Shown piece after piece: positions 1-9,210 of a stretch of DNA of 64,000 nt; within the stretch, counting starts at the first letter, position 1, and each line of letters opens with the position of its first letter. The DNA comes from Alphaproteobacteria bacterium (GTDB lineage Bacteria > Pseudomonadota > Alphaproteobacteria > Micropepsales > Micropepsaceae), in contig JAGWJY010000002.1 in assembly GCA_028865545.1 (NCBI GenBank), forward strand, positions 62,001-126,000. Direction: 5' to 3'. The position numbers and the translations under genes were made by a program. The notes beneath the pieces were generated by a model that saw only the letters and a list, made by a program, of their open reading frames with translations, did no database searches and was not told the DNA's origin.

Positions 1-228
1 TATCACGACGCGCTGTTCAACGTCCTGCTGGGCCTCATCGCGCTGCACGTGGCCGCCGTCCTTTTCTACCTGCTGTACAAGGGCGACGATCTGATAGGCC
101 CGATGGTTCACGGCAAACGGCGGGTCGCCGATGCGACGGTGACTATCGCTCCATTGTGGCGCGCCGTGATCGGCGTCCTGCTGGCCGCAGGGTTCACTTG
201 GTTCGTCACCAATGGGCTGAAATTTTGA
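1..228 (+). CDS. Cytochrome b561-like membrane protein, C-terminal part
   Basis: The reading frame is open from the first base of the window and stops at TGA 226-228, leaving 75 residues of a gene that begins upstream. The visible part has a hydrophobic helix with a histidine inside it (LIALHVAAVLFY), a short loop DDLIGPMVHGKR, and a last helix WRAVIGVLLAAGFTWFVT. That layout, a helix histidine followed by L-x-x-M-x-x-G-K, is typical of the end of bacterial cytochrome b561/hydrogenase-type b cytochromes, where the histidine ligates heme in the inner membrane. The partner and the electron donor cannot be told. The gene converges on the minus-strand phosphate operon with only a 4-base gap. Confidence 0.7.
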   Translation, partial: YHDALFNVLLGLIALHVAAVLFYLLYKGDDLIGPMVHGKRRVADATVTIAPLWRAVIGVLLAAGFTWFVTNGLKF

Positions 229-232
229 CCGC

Positions 233-700
233 CTAACGCGGCAGCGCCATCCGCTCGCCGAATTTCAGTATCATCAGCCGAAGCTCCGGTTCCGCCACGG
301 CGGCAGCGGCGTCTGCGACCGTGCACCAGCGCCGCTCGCGATCGTTCTTTTCCGCCCAAGCATTCCGCTCGCGCGTGACTTTCAGTGCAAAGACATCGAC
401 TTTGCACGACATGCCGGCGCCGTTCCTAAGGTGCTTGAAGTAGCGAAAATGGCCGATGGCACGCTTTTCCATCTCGCCGCTGATGCCCGCTTCCTCCAAC
501 GCCTCGCGCGCGGCACAGGCCGGCGGCTGCAGTCCATCGACCGGCCAGCCTTTGGGAATGATCCAACGCCGCGTCCGCCGCGAGGTGATGAGCAGGATTT
601 CGACGGTCCCTTCGGACACGCGATAGGGCAGCGCGGCATATTGAATGCCGGAGGTCTTCTTCGCCGCGGCCGTACGCGGGGATGCTGCGCTCGCTTTCAT
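233..700 (-). CDS. Nudix hydrolase
   Basis: A 155-residue Nudix-fold protein that probably hydrolyses a nucleoside-diphosphate-linked compound; the substrate is unknown. The Nudix helix reads as G-x5-L-x7-REALEEAGI, preceded by PKGWP. The first glutamate of the classical box (GX5EX7REUXEEXGU) is a leucine here, while the metal-binding REALEE core is intact. This PKGWP type is common in alphaproteobacteria. I place the start at the ATG at 700 rather than a longer in-frame start at 721, because it overlaps the stop of the upstream phosphate transporter in an ATGA, which suggests translational coupling. It is the last gene of the DUF47-PiT-Nudix operon. Confidence 0.85.
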   Translation of the reverse strand: MKASAASPRTAAAKKTSGIQYAALPYRVSEGTVEILLITSRRTRRWIIPKGWPVDGLQPPACAAREALEEAGISGEMEKRAIGHFRYFKHLRNGAGMSCKVDVFALKVTRERNAWAEKNDRERRWCTVADAAAAVAEPELRLMILKFGERMALPR

Positions 701-1692
701 CTTAACAGGCCATACAGGCAATAAGACGCGGCGCCCATGACGCCGGCCGCAGGCATCGTAACAATCCAGGCGATAACAATGTCTTTAGCAACGTTCCAGC
801 GTACCGCCGACGTCCGTTTGGCGGCTCCTACCCCCACGATGGCACCGGTGATCGTGTGCGTCGTCGAGACGGGAATGCCGAAGCCGGTCGCCAGGAATAG
901 CGTAATGGATCCAGCCGTTTCCGCACAGACGCCTTGCAGCGGCGAGAGACGCGTGATGCGCGAACCCATCGTGCGCACGATCCGCCAGCCACCGCATAGC
1001 GTACCGAGGGCCATCGCCGCCTGGCAGCTTAGGACAACCCATAGAGGAACGTAGAAACCACCCTTAAGAGCTCCGTGAGCGAAAAGCAGAGCCGCAATGA
1101 TACCCATCGTCTTCTGCGCATCGTTGCCGCCATGCCCAAGCGAGTAGAGAGAAGCCGAGAGGAACTGCACGCGTCGGAAAATGCCGTCGACGCGCGCCGG
1201 GGTCTTGTGCACAACGGCCCACGAGACCCCGAGCACGAGCAGCAGGGCAAGCACGAGTCCGAGGCCCGGTGAAAGGAAGATTGCGCCGATGGTCTTTCCC
1301 AAGCCACTCCACTCGATCACATGCCATCCCGAATGCGCGACACCCGCGCCCACCAGACCGCCAATCAGAGCGTGCGAGCTGCTTGACGGGATGCCCAGCA
1401 GCCACGTGACGATATTCCAGACGATCGCGCCCATCAGCGCGCCGAAGATCACCTGATCGGTGATGACACTCGGCGTTACGATACCGGTACCGATGGTCCG
1501 TGCCACGTGCAGACCGAAGACCAGAAAGGCGATGAAATTGAAGAATGCGGCCCAAGCCACCGCGTAGCGCGGAGCAAGAACCCGCGTCGACACGATGGTC
1601 GCAATAGAGTTCGCCGCATCGTGCAGACCGTTCAAGAAGTCGAACAGCAGCGCAACGCCAATTAGGGCAGCCAGCAGGAGTTCGTTCACCAA
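697..1692 (-). CDS. PiT-family inorganic phosphate transporter
   Basis: A 331-residue polytopic inner-membrane protein that moves inorganic phosphate (or metal phosphate) with H+ or Na+. Both halves of the inverted PiT repeat are visible: near the N-terminus LFDFLNGLHDAANSIATIVS, and in the second half SLGHGGNDAQKTMGIIAA. The conserved GIPSSSSHALIGGLVGAG and GIPVSTTHTITGAIVGVG segments follow each half. The length matches short bacterial Pit proteins. It lies 12 bases downstream of a DUF47 gene, the classical partner of low-affinity Pit carriers, and its stop overlaps the Nudix start. No Pho box was recognised. Confidence 0.93.
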   Translation of the reverse strand: MVNELLLAALIGVALLFDFLNGLHDAANSIATIVSTRVLAPRYAVAWAAFFNFIAFLVFGLHVARTIGTGIVTPSVITDQVIFGALMGAIVWNIVTWLLGIPSSSSHALIGGLVGAGVAHSGWHVIEWSGLGKTIGAIFLSPGLGLVLALLLVLGVSWAVVHKTPARVDGIFRRVQFLSASLYSLGHGGNDAQKTMGIIAALLFAHGALKGGFYVPLWVVLSCQAAMALGTLCGGWRIVRTMGSRITRLSPLQGVCAETAGSITLFLATGFGIPVSTTHTITGAIVGVGAAKRTSAVRWNVAKDIVIAWIVTMPAAGVMGAASYCLYGLLR

Positions 1693-1704
1693 TGGCGCTC
1701 CTGC

Positions 1705-2349
1705 CTAAGCTTGTTCAATGACGATGCCGCTGATGCAGTTGGCCACGTCCTCGAAACGGTCCATGACCTTCTCCAGGTGATCGTAGATTTCAGTGCCTAC
1801 GATGAAAGCCATCGCGTTGCCGTCGCGATGCTTGGTATAAAGCGCCTTGATGCCCGTGTTTTGCAGCCCGTCGGCGACCTCTTCGAGGCGAATGATCTCT
1901 TCCGTTATGCCATTTAGCCGCGAAGCTTGCTGGCGAAAGAGACCGAGAAGAGCCGCCGCATCGGCCGTCAGCTTCGCTGCCTGCACAATGATGTCGCCCA
2001 TCTGCTGCATCTGCGGCTCGAAGGTTTCCACCTCGAACAGCAATATCGCCTTCGCGGTCTTCTGCATCTGATCGATGGCATCATCAAGGGAGGTTATCAG
2101 CTGCTTGATGTCGCTACGATCGAATGGGGTGATGAAGGAGCGTCGCGTCAGTATCAGCACGTCTCGGGTTATGGCATCTGCCAGGTTCTCGAAATCCATC
2201 ACCTTGTGGCAGGCGTCACGCACCGTCGTGCCGCCGTACAAAAGCGTGCTGAGCGTCTCTGAGCCATCGACGATAGTACGGGCATGGCGGTTGAAGAGAT
2301 CGAAGAACCGCTCTTCCTTCGGCATAAGCGCCTGGAACCACATCGGCAT
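1705..2349 (-). CDS. DUF47 (PhoU-like) phosphate transport regulator
   Basis: A 214-residue, all-helical cytoplasmic protein of the DUF47/PhoU-like family, which pairs with PiT transporters and is thought to adjust their activity. Family landmarks are the start MWFQALMPKEERFFDLFNRH, the middle DFENLADAITRDVL, and the tail EEVADGLQNTGIKALYTKH followed by EIYDHLEKVMDRFEDVAN. The frame is open up to 2475, but the first 42 residues of that longer reading have no family character. Starting at ATG 2349, with GAGAG about eight bases ahead, gives the usual length of about 215. It is the first gene of the operon with PiT and Nudix. Confidence 0.9.
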   Translation of the reverse strand: MPMWFQALMPKEERFFDLFNRHARTIVDGSETLSTLLYGGTTVRDACHKVMDFENLADAITRDVLILTRRSFITPFDRSDIKQLITSLDDAIDQMQKTAKAILLFEVETFEPQMQQMGDIIVQAAKLTADAAALLGLFRQQASRLNGITEEIIRLEEVADGLQNTGIKALYTKHRDGNAMAFIVGTEIYDHLEKVMDRFEDVANCISGIVIEQA

Positions 2350-2732
2350 TGGCGCTCTCGTTCCGAATCCTCGATGCAGTCCTGCCAGAAAAGTTGACCC
2401 AGGGTCCACGCGTAAATGGTCGCGGAGCCAAGGGCTGGCGGCCGCAAACCGGTCTGCTCCGAGGAATCCCCACATGCCACTTGCGGAATAGTCCCGCTCG
2501 ATAAATTCCCTTCAATTCGCCATGCGCCGGCAGGCGCCGCGTGTGGGCGCCTTTGCGTAGCTACCAGCATTTTCAGAAATTATCGTTGCGGGGCAGCCCT
2601 ATAGCGGGCCGCTGGAAAGAACGTGCAGGCAATTTCCGCAAGTTAATGTCGCATTATCCGAGCACCCCTAGACTATCAGGTCCGCAGGCGTGAAAGCGCT
2701 GCGGCCGAGCCATTCCGGAGCCGTAGGTTTAC
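2350..2732. other. Divergent intergenic region (DUF47 / histidine kinase)
   Basis: This 383-base spacer must hold the promoters of the minus-strand phosphate operon and the plus-strand histidine kinase. I see no convincing palindrome, Pho box or small gene in it. Open frames that run through it are extensions or shadows. Confidence 0.5.
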
Positions 2733-4457
2733 ATGGACAGGTTGACCTCTGACGCTCAGACGCGCCGCGGGTCCGGTCCTTCGCCGGCTCTCCTGCTGTC
2801 GGTCATCATCCTCGTGTTCGCGACGGCGTGCGGCGGTTTGGCTCTTTCCGATTTAATCGGCCGCATAAGTGCAATTTGGGTCGCCAATGCAGCACTCGTC
2901 TATTTCCTGCTCACGCAGCCGCAACGAGATTGGCTTTCAATCATGGCCGCCGGGCTCGGCGCGAATTTCTGTGCCGACCTCGTGATGGGCGACAACGCAC
3001 TTGCTGCGGGGGCGCTCACGTTCTGCAACGCAGTCGGCGTTCTCATCATCGCAGCCCCCTTGAAGTTCCTTGAACTTCATAGCGACTTCGCCAGACCCAA
3101 GCCGCTGCTCGTGTTCTATGCGCTTGCGCTCGGTCCGGCGCCCTTTGTGGCCGGGCTGCTGTCAGCGGCATATTTCCATTTCTCGTATGGCAGAGATTTC
3201 CTGTCCTCGGCGTTGAACTGGTACGCCACAGATGCCCTCGGTTACAGCATCGTCGTTCCCATGCTGATGACGGTGCGCGTCGAGGCACTCAAGAAGATGT
3301 TCGGCCGCGACCAACTCGCCGTAACGTTGCTTCTGTTAGGGACGATCGCGGGAACGATTTTGTTGAACTTCTTGGCCAGAGATTATCCCCTCGCCTTCCT
3401 CTTCTTCCCCGCCATCGTTCTAATGACCTTCCAGCGCGGGTTTGCCGGAGGGGCCATCGGCCTCTTGATGACGGGCACTTATCTGATGGTGCCCGCACTG
3501 ATCGGCAACTCCTCCGGCGTTCTCGGGCAACACACCGAGCATGAACAGATCATCATCGTCCAATTGTTCATCGCGGTGATGGGTTTCTCAGTCGTCCTGG
3601 TCGGTGCGGCGCTAGCGGAACGGCGCCAGCTCGAACAAGGTCTCGCCGCAGCCATCGTCCGCGCGGAAAGCTCGCGCGAGGAAGCGCTCGTCGCACGTGA
3701 CGCAGCGGACACGGCAAACCGGATGAAGTCCATGTTCCTGGCCACCATGAGCCATGAATTGCGTACACCGCTAAACGCCATCATCGGCTTCTCCGAGCTG
3801 ATGCATGCCCAGTTTTATGGTCCGCTGGGCGATGCACGTTACCAGGAATACTCCGGTCTCATTCAAAGGGCCGGCCGGCATCTTCTAAGCCTCATTAACG
3901 ACATCCTCGACATGTCGAAGATCGAGGCTGGAAAATTCGAATTGCATCGCCAAACGTTGGACATGCGTGCCGTCGTCCGCGAATGCCTGGACCTCATGCG
4001 CGAGCGCGCCAGCCGCGGCGACGTCGTGCTTGCTGAAGATCTCCCGGAAACGCCACTGTGGCTTGCCGCTGACCAACGCGCGATGAAGCAGATTCTGCTT
4101 AACCTGATATCAAACGCCGTCAAATTTTCGCATCCGAACGGCCGTGTGGCGGTGCGCGCACGAATTGCCGACAGCGCACTTATTCTGTCGGTCCGGGACA
4201 ACGGCGTCGGCATCCCGCAAGATCAACTCAATCGGCTTGGAAACCCTTTCGTGCAGGTCAGAAGTAGCGCTGGCGCTTCGCATGAGGGTACGGGGCTGGG
4301 CCTCGCCCTAGTTCGCGCGCTAGCGGAATTGCATAGCGGGACCTTGAAGGTCGAAAGCGTCCTTGGACAAGGCACGACTGTCAGCATCATAATTCCCGCC
4401 GCTCTCGGTCGTGAGGAATGCACGACGCAACAGGAAACCCTAACGCGGGCGGGCTGA
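2733..4457 (+). CDS. MASE1-domain sensor histidine kinase
   Basis: A 574-residue membrane-bound histidine kinase. Residues about 18-300 form a multi-helix MASE1 sensory domain, with the signature segments RISAIWVANAALVYFLL and MAAGLGANFCADLVMG. Its ligand is unknown for this family. A short coiled linker (300-335) leads to the HisKA dimerisation domain with the phospho-accepting H341 in MSHELRTPLNAIIGFSELM. The HATPase domain follows, with the N box QILLNLISNAVKFSHPNG, the G1 box DNGVGIP and the G2 box GTGLGLALV. There is no receiver domain and no response-regulator gene nearby, so it is an orphan kinase. It faces the DoxX-like gene convergently. Confidence 0.9.
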   Translation: MDRLTSDAQTRRGSGPSPALLLSVIILVFATACGGLALSDLIGRISAIWVANAALVYFLLTQPQRDWLSIMAAGLGANFCADLVMGDNALAAGALTFCNAVGVLIIAAPLKFLELHSDFARPKPLLVFYALALGPAPFVAGLLSAAYFHFSYGRDFLSSALNWYATDALGYSIVVPMLMTVRVEALKKMFGRDQLAVTLLLLGTIAGTILLNFLARDYPLAFLFFPAIVLMTFQRGFAGGAIGLLMTGTYLMVPALIGNSSGVLGQHTEHEQIIIVQLFIAVMGFSVVLVGAALAERRQLEQGLAAAIVRAESSREEALVARDAADTANRMKSMFLATMSHELRTPLNAIIGFSELMHAQFYGPLGDARYQEYSGLIQRAGRHLLSLINDILDMSKIEAGKFELHRQTLDMRAVVRECLDLMRERASRGDVVLAEDLPETPLWLAADQRAMKQILLNLISNAVKFSHPNGRVAVRARIADSALILSVRDNGVGIPQDQLNRLGNPFVQVRSSAGASHEGTGLGLALVRALAELHSGTLKVESVLGQGTTVSIIIPAALGREECTTQQETLTRAG

Positions 4458-4506
4458 AGAATATCCGCGTCAGACCAGTTCAGGGCGGCGGGGTCAGCCG
4501 CTTCCC

Positions 4507-4845
4507 TTACAGCGGAACAGACAGGGCAGCCGGAGCCAACGCGATCAGAAGAATCAAACCCGGCACGGCGTAGAGATATTTGCGGTGCCCCAGGAGAGTC
4601 GCAACGGCCGCGAAAGTGATCATTCCGGCGAGCCCGATTCCCCACAGGCGTGTTTCCGGGACCGCGAGGAAGACCGCGGCAAGCAAATCCAACACCGCCG
4701 TTACCCGGTAAAAGCCCGGCGGAAATTCCCAACGCCGGTATGCCTCGCGCACGAATCCCGGCCCGATAAGCTGCACAAGCCCTGAAACCGCAAAGATTGC
4801 AGCGAGTAATGTGGCAACAACTACGGGAAAAGTTAGATCCTGCAT
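4507..4845 (-). CDS. DoxX-like small membrane protein
   Basis: A 112-residue protein with four hydrophobic helices. The beginning FPVVVATLLAAIFAVSGLVQLIGP and the loop EAYRRWEFPPGFYRVTAVLDLLAAVFL match the DoxX-like family of small four-helix membrane proteins (arrangement G-x-x-K/Q-L around residue 25, then helix ends with a conserved proline-glycine). Function is not established for such proteins; quinone or redox-linked roles are proposed for relatives. The frame is open as far as 5151, but residues before ATG 4845 look like untranslated sequence. The start is 103 codons into that frame, just ahead of the first helix. Confidence 0.75.
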   Translation of the reverse strand: MQDLTFPVVVATLLAAIFAVSGLVQLIGPGFVREAYRRWEFPPGFYRVTAVLDLLAAVFLAVPETRLWGIGLAGMITFAAVATLLGHRKYLYAVPGLILLIALAPAALSVPL

Positions 4846-5272
4846 GGCTTCGCGCTGCTTTGTTTCGGTATGCCTCACATGGGGCGCGAGAGCTTGTTTG
4901 CCAAGGCACCCGACAATCTTTTTTCCGCATAGCTTTGGCCTATTTGTCGCAGTCCTACGAAAGTGAGGATGTTGCCACTGACCGCGGCCGCGCGTTTTAA
5001 GAACTGAAGGGTTGCGCGCCAGTCGGGGCGCCAAGAACATATCGAGAGACGAGCGAGCCGAAATTCGCATGATAATCAGTGTACGAATTAAATCGCGTCG
5101 CGTGGAAAAGGTTGTGTCTGGGTACCGTGTCGGGATTAGGCTATCACCCACCCGTTATGCGGCGGCGCTCTTTCGCGCTTGCACACAAGTTTCTTTTGTA
5201 TGACTGATATGATAAATGTAGGACTCACATCAGGGCAATCGCCCAGCAACCACATTCTCCGGTAGTGAACCC
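4846..5272. other. Divergent intergenic region (DoxX-like / GH2)
   Basis: A 427-base spacer separating the minus-strand DoxX-like gene from the plus-strand beta-galactosidase. The only structured element I see is the AT-rich TATGATAA palindrome-like site at 5206-5217. Short open frames here show no family features. Confidence 0.5.
5206..5217 (+). promoter_or_regulatory. Candidate -10/operator of the galactan regulon (site A)
   Basis: GATATGATAAAT contains a TATGAT -10-like hexamer inside a partial palindrome. On the opposite strand it reads ATTTATCATATC, sharing TTATCATAT with three other upstream regions of the locus (13421-13431, 13738-13752, 23107-23118). It ends 55 bases before the GH2 start. 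A good -35 at normal spacing is not visible here, so this is the weakest of the four sites. Confidence 0.35.
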
Positions 5273-7804
5273 ATGACCACACTGACAAGACGCGATCTAT
5301 TGAAAAGCAGCGCCGCGGTCACCGCAACGGCGACAGCTGGAGAAGCACCAGCGGAGGCGAAGACTTCCAAGACACCCATTCGGCCGCTATCGCCACGCGA
5401 AAAGCTGCCATCGGTGCGAGATAGATTGCTGCTGGACTTCGGCTGGCGGTTCCGTCTTGGGCATGCCTGCGACGAGAGCAAGGATTTCGACTTCGGACTC
5501 GATCAGCGCACCTTCGCCAAGGCGGGCACGAACGTCGCCAGCGCCGCTGAGCTGAACTTCGACGACAGCAGCTGGCAGCAGGTGAACTTGCCGCACGATT
5601 GGGCGGTCGCGCTGCCCTTCACGCCGAGCTCCAACCCGCCTCCTCCGCCAACGGACGACCCGCACGCCGCACACGGTTTCAAGCCTCTGGGCCGCGATTA
5701 TCCCGAAACCAGCATCGGCTGGTACCGGCGCGCTTTCGATCTGCCGGCGTCCGATCTGGGCCGGCGCCTGTCGCTGGAGTTCGACGGCGTATTCCGAGAC
5801 TGCATCGTGATGTTCAACGGCTACATCGTCGGCGGCAACCAGAGCGGTTATGCGCCGTTTCGGGTCGATGTCACGGATTTCGTCAATTACGGCGGCAAGA
5901 ATGTGCTGACCGTACGCGTGGACGCGACGCTGGGAGAAGGCTGGTTCTACGAAGGTGCGGGCATCTACCGCCACGTCTGGCTGGTCAAGACCGACCCGCT
6001 GCACATCCCGCAATGGGGTACCTGGGTCACGAGCAAGATCGAGGGCGCTATGGCGTCCCTGGATATTTCCACCGAGTTGTTTAATGACGGCTTGACGGTG
6101 CGAAAATGCCAGCTGGTTTCGACCGTATTCGATCCAAAGGGCCGCGTCGTGGCATCGCTAAAGACGCCGGTCCTGACGGTCGGATCCCAGGAAAAGCGTA
6201 CGCTGGCGCAACGCGCCGTTCTGCATACCCCGACCCTTTGGTCATTGGAGACGCCGCAGCTCTATCAGCTTGTGACAAAGGTCGTGTCCGGAGGAAAAGC
6301 CGTTGATGACGCCGCCGTGTCGTTCGGTATCCGCTCCATCAACTTCGATCCAGACAAGGGTTTCTTCCTGAACGGCAAGCCGATCAAATTGAACGGCACC
6401 TGCAATCACCAGGATCATGCGGGTGTTGGCTCAGCGCTGCCGGACCGGCTCCATGCCTGGCGCATCGAGCGGCTGAGGGAGATGGGCTGCAATGCCTATC
6501 GCACCGCGCATAATCCGCCGGCACCGGAACTTCTGGATGCGTGCGACCGCGTCGGCATCCTCGTGGTAGACGAAACCCGCCGTATGTCGTCGGATGAAGA
6601 GGCCATTAGCGAGTTGGAGCGGATGATCCGCCGCGACCGCAACCACCCCAGCGTCATCCTGTGGTCGATCGGCAATGAGGAGCCACAGCAGGGCACCGAC
6701 CGCGGTGCGCGCATTGCCACCACGATGAAACGGGTGTGCCGCGAACTCGATCCCACACGCCCAATCACTGCGGCGGTCGATAACGACAAGGTCTGGGGTA
6801 TCGGCATCACGCCGGTGCTCGATGTGCTGGGCTGCAACTACCGAACCGGCAAAATTCCAGCCTTCCACCAGCATTACCCGAACAAGCCGACGATTGGCAC
6901 CGAGACCGGCAGCACGGTCTGCACACGCGGTATCTATGTCAGCGATCCGACAAGCGGTTATTGCGTCGCCTATGACACGGAAGCGCCGTGGTGGGCATCG
7001 ACGGCGGAGGCCTGGTTGAACGTCGTGGCGCCGCGTCCGTTTATCGGCGGCGGTTTCGTCTGGACAGGTTTCGATTATCGCGGCGAACCGACTCCGCAAA
7101 ACCGCTGGCCGAATATCAACTCGCAATTCGGCTTCATGGACACCTGTGGATTCCCCAAAGACAATTACTTCTATTACAAAGCCTGGTGGAGCAACGAACC
7201 TGTGCTGCACCTGCTTCCGCACTGGAACTGGCAAGGCAAGGAGGGCCAGAAGATCAACGTCTGGTGCCACTCCAATCTGGACCGCGTCGAGCTGTTCTTA
7301 AACGGGCGGAGTCAAGGTGTTCGCGATGTGGCGCCTCTCAAACACGTTGAATGGGATGTTGTCTATGCGCCCGGCGTGATTGAGGCACGCGGCTACAAGG
7401 GCGGAGAACAGGTGCTGACGGCAAAACGCGAAACGACGGGGGCACCCTCGCAGATCGTGTTGCGCGTGGACCGTGCGACGATCGACGCGGACGGCGAAGA
7501 CATCGCCGTCGTGACTGTGGAAATCGCCGACGCGCAGGGTCGCATCGTCCCTACCGCCGGAAGCTCGGTCGCGTTTGCCCTTTCCGGCCCGGGCACGCTG
7601 ATCGGTGTCGGCAACGGCGATCCCAAAAGCCACGAAGCTGACAAAGGCACCAGCCGCTCCGCCTTCAACGGGCTTTGCGCCGCGATCCTGCAAGCCACAA
7701 AGACGCCCGGCACGATAAGATTGGATGCGACGGCATCCGGCCTGCAATCCGCCTCGCTGTCGATCGTGACGACACCCGTGGCGTCGAGACCGTGCGTCGG
7801 CTAA
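5273..7804 (+). CDS. GH2 beta-galactosidase, Tat-exported
   Basis: An 843-residue glycoside hydrolase family 2 enzyme that likely removes beta-galactosyl residues from galacto-oligosaccharides. A twin-arginine leader (LTRRDLLKSSAAV) suggests folded export to the periplasm. Order: jelly-roll sugar-binding domain (about 50-240, with WQQVNLPHDWAV and GWYRRAF), Ig-like domain (about 250-350), TIM barrel (about 350-630), then a DUF4982-type domain (VELFLNGRS) and a final Ig-like domain. The acid/base is E469 in WSIGNEE; the nucleophile candidate is E544 in IGTETGS. It ends in a 4-base convergent overlap with the GH53 gene. Adjacent endo-galactanases make galactan oligomers the likely substrate; specificity is inferred. 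Confidence 0.88.
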   Translation: MTTLTRRDLLKSSAAVTATATAGEAPAEAKTSKTPIRPLSPREKLPSVRDRLLLDFGWRFRLGHACDESKDFDFGLDQRTFAKAGTNVASAAELNFDDSSWQQVNLPHDWAVALPFTPSSNPPPPPTDDPHAAHGFKPLGRDYPETSIGWYRRAFDLPASDLGRRLSLEFDGVFRDCIVMFNGYIVGGNQSGYAPFRVDVTDFVNYGGKNVLTVRVDATLGEGWFYEGAGIYRHVWLVKTDPLHIPQWGTWVTSKIEGAMASLDISTELFNDGLTVRKCQLVSTVFDPKGRVVASLKTPVLTVGSQEKRTLAQRAVLHTPTLWSLETPQLYQLVTKVVSGGKAVDDAAVSFGIRSINFDPDKGFFLNGKPIKLNGTCNHQDHAGVGSALPDRLHAWRIERLREMGCNAYRTAHNPPAPELLDACDRVGILVVDETRRMSSDEEAISELERMIRRDRNHPSVILWSIGNEEPQQGTDRGARIATTMKRVCRELDPTRPITAAVDNDKVWGIGITPVLDVLGCNYRTGKIPAFHQHYPNKPTIGTETGSTVCTRGIYVSDPTSGYCVAYDTEAPWWASTAEAWLNVVAPRPFIGGGFVWTGFDYRGEPTPQNRWPNINSQFGFMDTCGFPKDNYFYYKAWWSNEPVLHLLPHWNWQGKEGQKINVWCHSNLDRVELFLNGRSQGVRDVAPLKHVEWDVVYAPGVIEARGYKGGEQVLTAKRETTGAPSQIVLRVDRATIDADGEDIAVVTVEIADAQGRIVPTAGSSVAFALSGPGTLIGVGNGDPKSHEADKGTSRSAFNGLCAAILQATKTPGTIRLDATASGLQSASLSIVTTPVASRPCVG

Positions 7805-9201
7805 GGGCCCGCGGGCATGCTGAGGTTGATGTCGTAGACCGCATCCTTGCCGGGGATGGTCTCGGTCGCGAAACCGTCGACGACGGTGTCGCCCGAGATC
7901 AGGCGTGCATGCAGGGATAGATTGTCGAATACCTGAAAGCGGATCTTCTGCCCCGGCATCATCGTTGTGACGTAATCCAACGGCTTGCCATCGTCAGGAA
8001 GGCGAATGGCAAATTGCCGCGAGCCGACAAAGTCACCCCACAAGAAGAAAGGCTGACCGGGCGGCGGCACCAGGCCGTGGAAGCGGAAGGTCACACTGAC
8101 AGGCCAGTTGTATTGGTGCTGCATGAAATCGATTGCCGGCAGCGCATTGCCCTGAAAGTCGAAGAAGGTCGCATTCTCCCAGCTGGAGCCCTGCCCCCAA
8201 CGCGTGTGGCACTTGGTGGAAACCCAGTCGGGCGCCCAGTAGACGACGCCCGCGCCGCCATTGGCGATCACCGTCTGTGTCAGATCGATGAGATATTGCT
8301 CCTGGCCTTCTGGCGTGGCGCGATAGGACGACATCAGCGCTTCTTCGCCGAGCACGTTGTTCGTATTGTCGGCCCATTGCAGCGTCCAAGGATAACCGGT
8401 CTCGGCCACCATGACCTGCGCCTTGGGATACCGGTAGCGCAGGCGGTTGATCGTTGCCCCCAGGCCGGCCAGTGTGTCATGCGACCATTTCGGATAGTAG
8501 CTGATGCCGATAACGTCGAAATCAGTTACGCCCGCAGCCGTGGCTGCGGCAAACCATGCTTCGACATTCTCCGGCTGCGCAATATGGATCACGACCTTCG
8601 GCTTGATCGCCGAGGTCACACCTGCGTCCCGCACCGCCTTGATGGCCGCGTTGAGCAGCCTGGCATTGCGCGTCCAGTTTATGGTCTGCCCCGTCTGCCA
8701 AGGCGCTGGCATCAAGATTTCGGAATTGATCTCGTTGCCGACCTGAACCAAGTCCGGCATTAGTCCGGCCTTGCCCAGCGTCGTCAGAGTGTCGAAGGTG
8801 TACTGATATAGCGCGTTCGCCAGCGCGCCATCATCCTTGATTCCGGCCCATGCTGCAGGGACAACTTGCTTGCCGGCATCCGCCCAATCATCGGAATACT
8901 GAAAATCGAGCAACACCCGCAAACCGAGCGCCTTTGCCCTTCTGATGCTGCGCTCGACATCGGCCAAGTTGCTGTATTTTGTCCATGCGGCGTCATTCCA
9001 AATCCGGATGCGAACCAGGTTGGCGCCGTGGTTCTTGAAGATGGCGTAGACGTCGGACGGTTTGCCCCTGTCTCGATAGACCGCGCCGCAATCGTCCATT
9101 TCGTTCGCAAAGGACAGATCCGCACCAAAATAAAAGTCGTGCGCGTACGCGGGTAGCAACAAAAATACGAGCGCCGCGAACAAACCGGCGAAGAGCCTCA
9201 T
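7801..9201 (-). CDS. GH53 endo-beta-1,4-galactanase (second of tandem pair)
   Basis: A 466-residue secreted arabinogalactan endo-beta-1,4-galactanase. A Sec signal peptide ends near AYA-H (residue 20) and the mature protein opens with FYFGADLSFANEMDDCG, typical for GH53. Catalytic glutamates are E157 (QVGNEINSE) and E267 (MVAETGYPW). After the barrel, roughly from residue 355, there is an additional domain of about 100 residues (VTFRFHGLVPPPGQPFFLWGDF and PGQKIRFQVF) that ordinary GH53 catalytic units lack; the neighbouring paralogue has the same module. The start ATG 9201 has GAGG seven bases upstream. It follows its paralogue by 9 bases and belongs to the TBDR-GH53-GH53 operon. Confidence 0.92.
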   Translation of the reverse strand: MRLFAGLFAALVFLLLPAYAHDFYFGADLSFANEMDDCGAVYRDRGKPSDVYAIFKNHGANLVRIRIWNDAAWTKYSNLADVERSIRRAKALGLRVLLDFQYSDDWADAGKQVVPAAWAGIKDDGALANALYQYTFDTLTTLGKAGLMPDLVQVGNEINSEILMPAPWQTGQTINWTRNARLLNAAIKAVRDAGVTSAIKPKVVIHIAQPENVEAWFAAATAAGVTDFDVIGISYYPKWSHDTLAGLGATINRLRYRYPKAQVMVAETGYPWTLQWADNTNNVLGEEALMSSYRATPEGQEQYLIDLTQTVIANGGAGVVYWAPDWVSTKCHTRWGQGSSWENATFFDFQGNALPAIDFMQHQYNWPVSVTFRFHGLVPPPGQPFFLWGDFVGSRQFAIRLPDDGKPLDYVTTMMPGQKIRFQVFDNLSLHARLISGDTVVDGFATETIPGKDAVYDINLSMPAGP

Positions 9202-9210
9202 GCCAACCTC